Assembly: GCA_032622095.1 (NCBI GenBank)
Contig: CP136063.1
Span: 216,833,982-216,897,981 of the forward strand
Direction of reading: 5' to 3'
DNA: 64,000 nt
Source: Siphonodentalium dalli
Lineage: Eukaryota > Mollusca > Scaphopoda > Gadilida > Siphonodentaliidae
A program made the translations under genes and the position numbers. This document shows positions 22,314 through 33,779 of this stretch, one piece after another. The notes beneath the pieces are model-generated. The model was not told the DNA's origin and made no database searches. It was given only the letters and a program-made list of their open reading frames with translations. Every line of letters begins with the position of its first letter. Position 1 is the stretch's first letter.

Positions 22314-22790
22314 TTAAAGGCACGTGAGGCCTTAGTTGTGGAAAATATTCATATTTGTTCCAATCACCAAAAACAGAAAAACATTAAAATGCATAGAGTT
22401 TCGTTCATATATACCATGACTATCGCGTAAACAGCATGTTATCATAAAGACATACTATATTTTACCCAAGCAAGAGCCTGATTGTGTTACAGAAGACAGC
22501 ACAATGCTACTGGCTAATCACACACAAATGGCATGAACGCTCTTTATTTGTTCCATATCAGGAATTCACCAACAAAGAACGCTCTTTATGTTTACCATCA
22601 TAATATAAACAAACACCAGAAAAGTTACTTTTTATGCTTTTGTTTACATAACAATGGTCAAACAAATGACAATAACATATTGTTTATGCGATATTTCTTA
22701 TTTGTATACGGACAAAGTCGGTCTACATTTTGATGTTCTTTCTGTTTGTGGCTGTTTTTGACGGGTGGAAATATTTTTACAGGATACCCC
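22314..22790 (+). mobile_element. TTAA-flanked MITE-like element, copy C (3' truncated)
   Basis: It starts at TTAAAGGCACGTGAGGCCTT and follows copy A to AGGATACCC at about 22789, where homology stops about 30 bp short of the right terminus. The terminal inverted repeat and second TTAA are missing, so this copy could no longer move. Confidence 0.85.
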
Positions 22791-23391
22791 ACAAGTAAAT
22801 ACTTGAAAAATATGTCAATATCAAAAAGCATTTAGTTTAACCCTTTGATTACTGGACACTAGTTGACATGTTTTACTTGATTCCCATTTGTTCATTTATA
22901 GGGATTTATTGGCAGATATGTCCATCTGATAAGAACATACTAAAATTTGAGGTTCGAGACGTCAGTTCGGGGGGGGGGGGGCAGGGATGCAACTAATATC
23001 AAACTAAGGTAATTTCTTCAGATTTGACTCTCCAAATGATGAAAGCAAGCCCAATGAAGCCACAAATTGCATGTTTATAACATGTAAAAGCCTATATCTT
23101 AGCATAATGCATGTCTCTGATATCGAGAGCCGATGTCGACACCGAATCGAATTTTCGCAGGGCCCTATACTAGTCCTCCGACGGAATTTCGGGGGACAAC
23201 AAACACGTTGCTTGAATGTGAGAAAATGAGACAATATTTGACCATTTTCACATGTGATATGATTGACACAAAACGTTACCTGTACAAATTTTAAACTATG
23301 AGGTTCATGTAGAGGTGCTTCGTTGTATGTTTGCGGCCTAGAAGCATAAGCTAGGGAGCAATACTACTATCGGCATGACCAAGTACCTTAC
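22791..23391. other. Unassigned spacer with poly-G run
   Basis: A run of about 13 G interrupts AT-rich sequence at about 22969-22981. No gene recognised. Confidence 0.4.
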
Positions 23392-23471
23392 ATATCTTGC
23401 AGACCAAGTTAGACCAAGTTCACCAGGTGTTGGTGTTTCATCTGGTGGTGTTCGTGGTCTGCCATCTGCCC
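23392..23471 (-). CDS. Candidate 80-nt internal exon (speculative)
   Basis: On the minus strand a pyrimidine-containing acceptor (CACTTTTCGTGTTACAG) precedes 80 nt that are open in one frame, reading ADGRPRTPPDETPTPGEL and then GLTWSARY. A donor matching consensus, GTAAGG, follows directly. Both splice signals and a low-complexity but protein-like Pro/Thr-rich reading fit an exon of a host gene with large introns. No neighbouring exon was identified and no family is recognised. Splice-like signals of this quality also occur by chance, so confidence is low. Confidence 0.25.
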
Positions 23472-24960
23472 CTGTAACACGAAAAGTGTGAGTAAGTTAC
23501 TTACATCATCACATAATCTATACATTAAGTATAACTACAATCTGGTGGGTTGAAATTAAATTTTGTATTGAATAATAGATATTAGGTGTATCACGGGAAA
23601 CAAATATTATATTAACAAGTTATTATAGCAAAGAGTCAACTTGACCGACCATACACAAGATCACGACCCTAAACTATTTATATAAACTTTTGAAAATAAT
23701 GTTATAGGTTTAGAGTAATGAGAAGTACTATAACTATACATCACGCATATACAAACAATCAAACAATAACACTCTACCACCATATTGATCAAATAACCTA
23801 AATCGAAGAAGTCTCTTTTTAAAAAGATAATTGTTCCAATGGTTGTTAATAAAACTATTATTACAGTTAACAGAACACAAATATAGATTATGTAGCAGGG
23901 GGTCTGAAACATATTTGCAGACACGAGGCCCAAAATATTTTCCGACCTTAAGGAACCCAACACCCCCTAATTGCAAGCAATAAATTTTCCTCTGCAAAAA
24001 TTAAGACCCCCTCATACCATATTTGACACCTTTTAAAGGTTTTCTTTTTCACTAATTTTGTAATCAGGAATACCATGTATTATCTGTTCATTCTTGCTTC
24101 CAATCCTGTTCCACTATATATTTTACAAGCCATCCTACCATACCATTTAGTCTTCACCATTATTGATATAAACTTTATAAATAATACCAGTAGATGCCCA
24201 CGTAAAGTACCAATGTTAGAGTAAGCCTACATCATTATGTAGAACATGAATATAGCATGTTACACCCATCATGGGGACTTTCCATATACATTATATATAC
24301 TATCCAGGTATATTGCTGGGTTTATATGCTCAGCTTTGTTGATTATATGTTGCTTACTATTTGTGAGGTGTTAATGGCGATAAAATCTACTAGGAAGTAC
24401 GAATCAACATCACTGTGTTATAGAGTCGGAACAGATCATTTTGTCCAGGATAAGGGTATGAGCCATCGGAAATTAGAGACGGATCCAATGCAACACTTTG
24501 AATTTGGAGTTTTTGTATCATAAAAAAGTTATACCAGCAGCTGACACGTTTCTCATCGTGAGTCATAAAAGTCATAGATCATTGTTTATTCGATGTTGTG
24601 CCTTAAGAGTTTTATTTTCACTAAAAAGAATTTGCAGGAGCTGGAAGTTTGATTTGTTTTCGCGAATTATTTACTGATCAAGGCGCCGATAGAGTACAAT
24701 AGCGTCAACCTTCGTTTGGTGGTAATGAACCACCATGTGCTAGCTTCAAACTGATCTCACAATGAATTTATATACAATTAAGAAGATCGCCCTAATAATT
24801 ATCATTTTTCACGATCTTACAGTTGTTTTCTTGATATTTACCATTACAATCGTGTTAGAGTCGGAACCGAAAACGTGTTAGATCCAGAAAAACCGGAAGC
24901 GTTCAACCCCAGTGATATAGTGTTAGTAAAGAATATATAATCGAAAGAGGAATTCTGTCA
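23472..24960. other. Unassigned spacer
   Basis: Frames of up to 100 codons on the minus strand (23661-23963) are AT-rich and hydrophobic without family resemblance. No repeat seen. Confidence 0.4.
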
Positions 24961-25370
24961 GAATTGGTTTCCAGTGGAATAACCGTTTTTGTAGCTACTA
25001 GTCTTGTTATTTATTATTTACAAACAATTATTATTTGCATATTTACAAAACTAATTACACAATACTCAGTCACAATATTGCAGTTAACTGAGTATCAAAG
25101 AACAAACAAGACAAAATAAAACAGCATAAAATACCACATGGCACAAATAGAAGCAAACATTCGATAAATTGATATTTCTCGTTTCATTTTCTTAGAATTT
25201 GCAACATTGTTTTATACATATCCATCGTGTTTAAAGAATTTAAAAAAACCCACGTAATTATGTGATAGTTGGTTTTACCATGGAATAACAGTTATTATAG
25301 CTACTTGTTTCGGTATATATATTATTTAAATACATTTATTATTTACATAACTAATTCCAAAATACTATAT
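24961..25370 (+). repeat. Degenerate duplication, ~304-bp spacing
   Basis: TTGGTTTCCAGTGGAATAAC through TTTACAAAACTAATTACACA (24964-25060) resembles TTGGTTTTACCATGGAATAA through TTTACATAACTAATTCCAAA (25268-25365). It is an old tandem duplication with no coding content. Confidence 0.5.
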
Positions 25371-26658
25371 GGTGGTTAGATGGGTAGAAAATAAGAACAT
25401 ATAATAGCACCTTACGCCAAATGCTTCGTGTGTAAAACTAGTTGCGAAAGAGGTGAAACTAAACTTGAGAGGTGTACATTGCAGAATATATCCTGACATT
25501 CAAGCGTCACATAATCTTAAGGCATCAAACATCGTGTTGTCTCACTTTTAAGAATGTTTAGCATCACAATAGGCCGGTCGACTTTTACATGCAGTATTAT
25601 TGTTCAGATTGATTGCATGGTCAGGAGTCTACGTCACCAGTCAAACACAAAGCGGTTTTGATTTTAAATTTGCTTAAATCATATATAAACGTTTGTCTGA
25701 TGGTATAAATCAGTACACGAGTTGTTGTAATTCACAATACACGTTCAGAAATAATCGTTAACAAATTCGTAAAATACATACACCCTCCTTTCACTCGAGG
25801 GTACAATATGATTGCTGCAACATTTATCAAAGCTCAACCACTGCATGCGTTCCAGATAGCAGCTATCTACACTTCGGAAGCGACGATTTATAGATTACGC
25901 TAGTGACGTAGGTTTCCTATCCACGTTATTACACATCCATGGCTATCGTTCGGACTGGTGTGGTAATTTCAGAGATTATTTCAATCAAATGCACTACAGT
26001 GATATCGATTAGATAGCTTGTGTGACGTCATTGAGTCATGCACGGAAACCCAACATGTACTTCAATAATAAAATCAACTTCGTATTGTGTTGGGTAGATG
26101 ACTAACTAGCATGGAAAACGAACACAAATTTATTTGACAGTAAAGAATACTGACTGATAGTGGTTAATAAACACAGAACCGCATGCATGTGAAGGAGTTG
26201 AACTGTATCGCACTCGTTGATTAAGCCGAAATAGTCTCTATTCAGTTTTAAGCAAGGCCATGTTGATAGCGTGACCATGGACATGGTGAAAATCATGCAG
26301 TTACATCAAGATATCAATCCCGTCAAAGCCTAATTTTGAGGCAGTACATTTTTAATATGATAAATAACTTAATTTGACGCTGTTTCCGCGGCAGTGCTTG
26401 TAAACAATCCACGTGTATCATTCAAGTTTGTTCACGAAGAAATAACCCAATAGGAACGACAATTAGCTTATTGTCAAAGATTGGCTTCAGTCGCTTTTTG
26501 GCCTCTATGCAATGACATGAGAGGCCGGTCCACGTACATTGGCACGAATAATAGACAACTCGCCAGTTATCAACAAGAAAACCATAGTCAGAAATGATAA
26601 CGCCACCAAGATCATATTATTAGCCATAAATATAAATTATAATATAATTATAATATAA
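25371..26658. other. Unassigned spacer
   Basis: No gene or shared repeat recognised. Confidence 0.4.
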
Positions 26659-26710
26659 AATATTATTCATTAGTTAGCGCTAATATAGGCGCTAACTAAT
26701 GAATAATATT
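26659..26710. repeat. Perfect 22-bp hairpin
   Basis: The arm 26659-26680 (ending TTAGTTAGCGC) is exactly complementary to 26689-26710 (starting GCGCTAACTAA), with an 8-nt loop. It sits after an AT-rich stutter (ATAATTATAATATAATTATA). It looks like a minimal hairpin element. Confidence 0.85.
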
Positions 26711-27260
26711 ATTTGATTGACTTGTTAAATAACATCTAATAAATATTCATCTTATTTACAACTTTATGGAGTCCTTCTGGCACACGAGAATATTTATCGC
26801 CGTTTGATTTGTACCAAGTGAATTCGGCGCATATATAATTGATAGAACATACTTCTATTATGATGATCGTGTCGTTATTTGTTTAAAATACGTATCAATT
26901 GACTTATACGCACCCGTTCCCTCATTAAAATCTACATATATCGCCCATTTTAGGGGATCTCCGCGAATTCGGGGACTTCTTCAAAGTGACCTCCACAAAT
27001 AGGGCCCTACTGCAAATCGTCGCACCCAATGCAATTTGTAAACAAATACGATTGACATGCGTTTTAACGAGGTGAGGTTTAACTAGCCAGTGTGCCATAT
27101 ATCTGTGTCATCTAAGGTCGCTTTGCGTGGGAAAAGTGAAAGTGGAAATTCGGAAAATCCTATTGAAAATGAAAGTAACCTACAATTTTGGGAATTCCGC
27201 GGCAGATTCAGAGAATCTATACTATTGAAAGTGAATGTACGATTCCTGGAATTCTATCAG
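26711..27260. other. Unassigned spacer with short internal reiteration
   Basis: At 27125-27260 the words TTGAAAATGAAAGT / TTGAAAGTGAATGT and GGGAATTC / CTGGAATTC recur about 65-75 bp apart. No gene recognised. Confidence 0.35.
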
Positions 27261-27261
27261 A

Positions 27262-27340
27262 TATCGCGACTCTGCTCGTTTTCGTGATCATAGGTTATAT
27301 ATATAGGGCCTATATGACCACGAAAACGAGTCGAGTCACG
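27262..27340. repeat. Imperfect hairpin
   Basis: CTCGTTTTCGTG (27275-27286) pairs with CACGAAAACGAG (27319-27330). Flanking CGACTC / GAGTC and ATCATAGG / CCTATATGA extend the stem with mismatches. Confidence 0.7.
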
Positions 27341-27527
27341 ATACATCCATCGGTACAAACACATTGTGTATACGATACAATTTTGACTTGATGACCAGAA
27401 AATAAAAGATAGCGGTTACTCCAACAGAACAGGCATGCCCACTTCAATTAAAATTACCCATAATTCACTTCACTACACCAGGGGCTCCCAATGGGTTATA
27501 CATTATTTTCAGGCTATCAGATTATTT

Positions 27528-27700
27528 ATATTTTCAACAACATATTATTAAACCGGTGACTTTAAGTTTACAATTTCAACCTGTCCTGACTCTATCGATA
27601 CGATTGAGTCATATTTTCAAAAACATATTATACACCGGTGGCGTTAACTTTACAATTTCAGCATCTACGTGATTATATCGGTACGATTGAGTAAGGTACC
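27528..27700 (+). repeat. Two-copy tandem repeat, ~83 bp
   Basis: ATTTTCAACAACATATTATT...CCGGTG at about 27528 recurs as ATTTTCAAAAACATATTATA...CCGGTG at about 27611. Each is followed by CTTTA-TTTACAATTTCA and a closing TACGATTGAGT. Confidence 0.7.
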
Positions 27701-28294
27701 AAAATAATCTCCCACAATACATTCGCCCAGTCGACCACAGAATATCAAAATCTCAGAAGCAACTTACACCACATGTGGCGTAATAACCACAGAACAATTA
27801 TATGTGTAACTGGACACACCAACCCGCAATAAATCCCGGATCACTATTTGCAAAAGCAACAAATGATACAACAATATGAAGCACTGCAATTTTGTAACTG
27901 AAGCCATGTGCTGTGTTATGGATTCCACAACGTGCATGTTGGATCTGAACATCGTGACATTCACACAATAAATAAGACCGTTCAATTGACAGAAATGTAT
28001 ACAACATTCAGTATCTCCCAATCACACAGGAACAATCACACTGGAACATCTACCCGCGTTTATATATTATCATATAAATGTAAGCTTGTCGGTAATGATC
28101 CTACCACTGCATCGGACGCTTGCCATAAAACGTCGAGATAGGTTAATATTAAATACCAAATACTGGGAGTCTAAAACGGAAAATGTCACAGTAATCTAGA
28201 CTAAGACCAAGGTCCGTACGTTGTTTGTGAATTATGCATGTAATTTTTAATGGCGAATATGGAGGGTGCTATTTCATCTACGTCTTATTATATG
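27701..28294. other. Unassigned spacer
   Basis: No gene recognised; frames are at most 85 codons. Confidence 0.4.
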
Positions 28295-28430
28295 TTATTA
28301 ATTGTTTGTTTCCATATTGGCCGAGTTATAAGGCCGAGGTCTGTCGTATTGGCATGAGGCCGCAGGCCAAAGGCTAATACGACAGACCAAGGCCTCATAA
28401 CTCGGTCAATGTGGACACAACCAATTAATA
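28295..28430. mobile_element. Hairpin MITE-like element with ~55-bp arms
   Basis: The left arm (28295-28350) contains TTATTAATTG, TTGGCCGAGTTATAAGGCC and GGTCTGTCGTATT. The right arm (28375-28430) is its reverse complement with about 15% mismatch (AATACGACAGACC, GGCCTCATAACTCGG, CAATTAATAA). The 24-nt loop has further GGCC words. The arms span nearly the whole unit, as in foldback or hairpin MITEs. No clear target duplication was found. Confidence 0.7.
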
Positions 28431-28780
28431 AGTATTTTATTAATTAGCAACAATGTAATAATTGTTGCACAGGATGAATATATTAACATAGATATACCAT
28501 TTTGTGTTTTATTAAATTAACAATTATTCCAGCAATTTTTATTCTTGTGAACTTTGTGAAGAACTTGCAGCCATTTCACAGTACTGTTAGTTTCCACTGC
28601 ATGGGGATGATATTGATACGGATACATGTAGTTCATCCACGTACATGTATATTTACTCCCAAAAACAGTGACTGTCGTAATTGATCGGAAATCAACTGCA
28701 ATCTATCTTCCGTCGACCCAATATTCTTTGCCGATCGAGATAATTACGTATGACGTCATTTACGTCGCCTTGACTTATTC
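28431..28780. other. Unassigned spacer
   Basis: No gene recognised. Confidence 0.4.
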
Positions 28781-28782
28781 GC

Positions 28783-28885
28783 CGCGTTTTCTACTTATTG
28801 GCCGACTTTTTGTTACTTATTGGTCGCGTTTTCTACTTATTGGCCGACTTTTTGTTACTTATGACACGGGAAGCGTTCTACTTAT
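28783..28885 (+). repeat. 42-bp tandem repeat, 2.3 copies
   Basis: CGCGTTTTCTACTTATTGGC starts at 28783 and at 28825; the two full units differ at one or two bases. The short words CTTATTGG and ACTTATTCGCCG extend it on both sides. A 42-bp period keeps a frame open, which explains the 78-codon frame over it. Confidence 0.8.
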
Positions 28886-28904
28886 TGCGGCCGATAACCT
28901 ATAG

Positions 28905-29299
28905 ATAATTAATAATGAAAGATATTAGTCCACCATAATGGTAGGCCCTATTGCAAAGTATATCGTACTGTGACTGGTTTACGAGACAAGTCTATGATAT
29001 TCTAACCAACATTGCAATATAGGCAAATGAATAGAATTAACATTTGACTGACGTATTACAGCTAGTGTTGGTTCCAGTGTGATTGATATCGAGATCACCT
29101 ACACCTCTATACACCACCCATATACCTACCTCAATTACCTTCAACGTCATAGTAAACGCTGCAGAATACCATTCTCTAGCCGTGTACCTTTATGAACGGA
29201 AATGTGTACATTATATCACACACCCAATGCATGACAGTAATGCGTATGGACACCTTTCGCATAACGAAATACTACTTACATGTTGTCCGGTCATAGTTA
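28905..29299. other. Unassigned spacer
   Basis: No gene recognised. Confidence 0.4.
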
Positions 29300-29702
29300 G
29301 GCTGAAATGGTCACTGTCACACCCTTTCGTTCAGTTGGGTGCCCAGCTTTTTTTATTTTCAGTTGGGTACCCAGCTTTTGTAAAATTTACATTTGGGTAA
29401 CCAGCTTTATGAAATCTCACACAGAGCTTGATTTAATTAGTGATTGCCCTCAGTTGATTGCGAAATGAACCAGGTAAATGTGTGAATTCTTGTTTACATA
29501 TGAATTATGATGTCTATTTGTCACGATGCTTGAAAATAAATAGCGGAGAAGAATTGCATGCATAGGACATAGGTACTGGATATTGAGTGCTCATAAAGCT
29601 GGGTACCCAACGGTAAATTTTATAAAAGCTGGGTACCCAACAGAAAGTTTAAAATGCTGGGTACCCAACTGAACGAAAGGGGGTGACAGTGACCATTTCA
29701 GC
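29300..29702. mobile_element. 403-bp element with ~112-bp terminal inverted repeats carrying KpnI-type palindromes
   Basis: The left end starts GGCTGAAATGGTCACTGTCA. The right end read on the minus strand starts with the same 20 bases. Similarity continues for about 112 bp on each side with few mismatches. Each arm contains three spaced units of a GTTGGGTACCCAGC-type palindrome: left at about 29334, 29361 and 29391; right at about 29599, 29628 and 29656, separated by TTTT(A/G)TAAAATTT-type spacers. The middle ~180 bp is AT-rich and non-coding. Long arms with internal reiterated palindromes recall Foldback- or MITE-like elements, in which such units may be transposase-binding sites (inference). 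No clear target duplication is visible. Confidence 0.82.
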
Positions 29703-30681
29703 CATGTGAGAGCGGACGATGTAATTACGGATATGGCAAAACGACAACTGGTAGAAAGAACACACATTCTAGTGACGCAGAACCCTATCCGTATGTAATT
29801 CTTACCAGAAGTAGTTCGTTATGGGAAAGGTATCCAGGATATTGCTACAACATTTACATTTGAGTCTTATGTTTATGGCAATTATGGCAAAGCGGATGGC
29901 GGATCTAATAACTTAAAACAGGATTTACAAAGCCATACCGGTCCATCAGACTGACAGGTAAACAACCAATGTTTATGAAGAGTCAAATGACAACCGAAAG
30001 TCTAACTTTCGGCTGTCATAACGTAAAAAAGAATATAGAATAGTAAAATAGCTAATTATTCACATGGTATGAGTATAAAATATTCATATCGTGATTCAAG
30101 AGGAAGGTAGCTGGGATACATTAAAGAGATGGCAATGTGTTTATGGTTCTGGTGCCCAATTTGTACATGCACTAATTTCCTCGTCCATCATGATAAGAGT
30201 GGTGAGGCAGTCTCCAGGAGCAGTTTACACTAATTTGGGAAAGGGGTTTGCAACGTACCTGCCAAAATAAAGTTTAAATATCCAAAACTAATATTATTTT
30301 GCAACAGTTAAAAATTTAAAAAAAAAGTAAAATAATGAAAGCTTACGATCTTTGTAAATTACGTGCTTATTCTTATCAATTCATGAGCGATTAGTTCTGC
30401 AAACAACTACCACTCTCATTTCAAAACACTTATCGCATATACCACAAACCAACAATGGTAACAAGACGGAGTGGCAAATTAGGTGGAACAACATCTAAAA
30501 GAACTTCATAGTCTGGAAAGAACTTCATACATCTTTACAATCAGTTTTACCACGTTCCAAATTTAAACGAGACGTATCAGAATATATTATAAGCAGCCAC
30601 ATTGGTCGTGCTCTTTGTATATACCGACATTGCCTTGCAAGTATTTTTCATGTTATTTTTCCTGGTAAGCGTGAAATTGGC
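29703..30681. other. Unassigned spacer
   Basis: AT-rich; no gene or repeat recognised. Confidence 0.4.
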
Positions 30682-31161
30682 TTAAAGGTACGGTTGGCCT
30701 TGGCGGTGGGTATCCTGTGAAAATATTTCCACCCGTCAAAAACCGCCACAAACTGAAAGAACATCAAAATGTAGACAGACTTTGTCCGTATACAAATACG
30801 AAATATCACATAAACAGTATAGTTATGTAAACAAAAGCATAAAAAGTAACTTTTCTGGTGTTTGTTTATATTATGATGGTAAACATAAAGAGCGTTCTTT
30901 GTTGTTGAATTCCTGATATGGGGCTAATAAAGAGCGTTTCTGCCATTTGTGTGTTATTAGCCAGTAGCATTGTGCTGTCTTCTGTAACACAATCAGGCTC
31001 TTTCTTAGGTAAAATATAGTAGATCTTTATGATAACATGGTGTTTACGCGATGGTCATGGTATATATGAACGAAACTGTATGCGTTTTAATGTTTTTCTG
31101 TTTACGGTGTTTGGAACACATATGAATATTTTTCGACAATTAAGGCCTCCCGTGCCTTTAA
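30682..31161 (-). mobile_element. TTAA-flanked MITE-like element, copy D (480 bp)
   Basis: It has the same orientation as copy B, with TTAA at both ends: TTAAAGGTACGGTTGGCCTT on the left and TTAA at 31158-31161 on the right. It is shorter than copies A and B mainly through a deletion of about 25 bp near 30820, in the block before GTTATGTAAACAAAAGC. An 84-88% similarity to the others is my visual estimate, not a computed value. Confidence 0.86.
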
Positions 31162-31686
31162 GAAGGTCAGAATTATTTGGCGTCAAATCGAACAGTGGAT
31201 CTTTAAATGCAATGTCTCCAAAAAAGATCCGAAACAAACTTTAAACAGACATGGCTCATTCGAGCTTCCAATATGTTTTTACGCAATTTGGAAGATAGGT
31301 TGACAAATAAACGAAATAATAAGTCGGTTTCATGTGCTCTGATAAATTACACGTTGTGTTTTTCAGATGTTAGCGTTCTGTTTTGCGAAAAGGTGCAACA
31401 CCAACTTAAACTGATTCTAACAAAAAAGACCTATTGCATGTTTTCAGTTGAGCACTGTTGAGTGGGAGATCGCCATGATTTAATAAATATTGGAACGGCC
31501 AAGATAAGAACCTGCCTCGTGTTAACTGATGGCGTGTATATATGTTAGCGACATATTCATAAGTTCACCGTGGCGAACTAATTATGTTTTAATTCATGCA
31601 GATATAATTAGTCTCTAACCAAAGCGGTCGTATATCAACGGTTGCTAGTTTTACTGAAAGGCAAAGCTACCATTGTAATTTCTACC
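31162..31686. other. Spacer with a 40-bp block shared with 44945
   Basis: TTTAAACAGACATGGCTCAT at 31232 matches TTAAACAGGCATGGCTCATT at 44946, a short dispersed fragment of unknown family. Confidence 0.4.
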
Positions 31687-32249
31687 TTAAACAGAGGGGT
31701 GGGAAAGTTTTTTCCGGGCACGTATGCCGGGATGGGTGGGTGGTCGATAGGACCAACAAACAATTTTTTACGCAACTCAAAAATATTTTTCCTGCAAGTC
31801 TTTTTGACTGTTTTTGCAATGAGTTTGGCTTAAAACACATCTATATGTCAATATTAACTTAAATGATAAATTTTATGATGATCAGACAAACAGTATAGCC
31901 TGTAGCCCATGCTAATGGATTGAATCTTGAAATCCAAGATGGCTGCTGGCAGCCATGTTTTTTTTTTACCGAATGTCCCCAAAATGACTTGTTCCTATTT
32001 ACATGTCAATGTTAACGTCCATGACTAATAGTACGCACATAAATTAATATACAGCTGTTTACAGTGAATTTCCCCCCGCAAATCTATGTTTTAGTGTTAA
32101 AAAGGAGGTGGGTGTCCAAAAATAGTCAGTAAAAAACTGCCGAAAATGGAAACAAATTTGGACGCGTGGGTGGGTTGGTCCCAACAAGGGTCGAAAGTCA
32201 AAAATCAGCATACGTGCCTGCAAATTTTTTCCGACTCCCCCTGCCTTAA
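31687..32249. mobile_element. TTAA-flanked inverted-repeat element, 563 bp (second family)
   Basis: The left end is TTAAACAGAGGGGTGGGAAA, followed by TTTTTTCC and GGGCACGTATGCC. The right end on the minus strand is TTAAGGCAGGGGGAGTCGGA, followed by AAAAATT and CAGGCACGTATGC. The inverted repeats extend about 45 bp with gaps, and TTAA flanks both sides. Subterminal GGGTGGGTGG and GGGTGGGTTGG words recur in both halves. It is non-coding and unrelated to the 502-bp family. Probable fragments lie at 7386 and 9083. TTAA again fits a piggyBac-like transposase (inference). Confidence 0.7.
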
Positions 32250-32760
32250 ACGTGTTAAGACATGAGTTGTCGAATCAGACCATTGTGTTTTGTGGATTTA
32301 TAATCATTCTATACCAAGAGAAGGCATTTCATGAAGTAATTTGTACAACCTTTGTTTTGTTATGTATATATGCTGACAACACAGATATGTTACACGATAA
32401 GCATCGTAGGTTTATCGGACAGGAATCCATGCCTATGACGATTGATATTCACACCGGGTCAGGTGGTCTTTCTGATTTAACTATGGTGTTGGTGGGGCAA
32501 AGTTATGCTTTTACGAAAATGTACCGATATTTTTCATAATTTTTTTTAAATGTCTTTGTCTTTATCAGAACGATTGGATGAAAAGCATTTATCTGTATAA
32601 AACATTCAAGAACATATATATTTTAAATTAATAATCTCCGCGTTGATTGTTGCGAAGTGAGCATACTCAAGTTGGCCTTCCCAATCGTTTTGCAAATACC
32701 AGAGATGCCATTATTAAAATATGATTCCAATATCTATGTTGTTGAATGTTAGATATTTTA
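32250..32760. other. Unassigned spacer
   Basis: A 95-codon plus-strand frame (32252-32539) has no recognisable family. Confidence 0.4.
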
Positions 32761-32843
32761 CTATTCTTTCTGTTTATGGCGGTTTTTCACGGATGTGAAT
32801 ATTTTAACAGCATACCCACCGCCAACACCGCCCGTATCTTTAA
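32761..32843 (+). mobile_element. TTAA MITE-like element, copy E (right-end fragment)
   Basis: CTTTCTGTTTATGGCGGTTT through CATACCCACCGCCAA and CCCGTATCTTTAA matches the last ~85 bp of copy A, including the right terminus and TTAA. The left ~85% is absent. Confidence 0.8.
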
Positions 32844-33779
32844 TACAGTAGTTTTATACATTGATATAATAAATTGTGTTGCTAATTTTAACTGTTCCAT
32901 CAAAGTTTCGTTGTCCATGATAGCACATCCCACACGTGACTGGTTCAATCGAAGGATAAATAGCATATGCACATATCACATGACTTTGGTAATATTTGGT
33001 TTATAATCTTACCAGCCCGAGGGTCATCTGGAAATCCAATTGCCATGATTCTTTAACCTGAATGGAGAGATGGGTGACACCTTTAAAACAAACAACACTG
33101 TATAAATGGCCGATAAATTATGCAGCATTCGAGAACCTTTCTGTCGGCGCTATTCTCTCCCATTTCTGACGAAGGTTTATAGTTTTTCTTTCAGGGACGT
33201 GACTAGACAAATACTTATTACACGCTGGCTCCTAGAAGTACAGAGTTATTGCTGTTCCATATTTACAAATCGGTAGGGAACGGAAGGACGGAATTCAAAG
33301 ATTTTCAGATAAAATAGAGGGAAAACTCGTGAACGGAAAATGTGAACGTCAATAAACTGACAGCACTTCCAGTCAACACCTAAGCCAACAGAACTCCGTT
33401 TAGTGGTGGATTATATATATTGAGTTAGCATTTTCACCGAGGATCAAACTAAGATAACGCATTAATATGGTTCCAATTGCCAGTTAAATACATTCTTGGC
33501 TGTTACATCAACGAAAGAGCACCAATACTAGCTCTATATTCGGCTTAGGAAAGTATAACAATATTAGTAATACTTCATACCTACATTTCACGCGGTAGAA
33601 AATACCCTGACGATTTGCATTACAAACACTATAGCATGTCTTCTTTAGAAAAGTACACATGCATTGAATTGGACACAGTATATTTCGTTAACATACTTTA
33701 CTGTTTTCCAATCAAAGTTGCTCTCTCTTCGTCGGTACAATGTATTTCTCACTAAACGCGTAAACGGTTTAAAATACCA
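32844..33779. other. Unassigned spacer
   Basis: No gene recognised. Confidence 0.4.
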
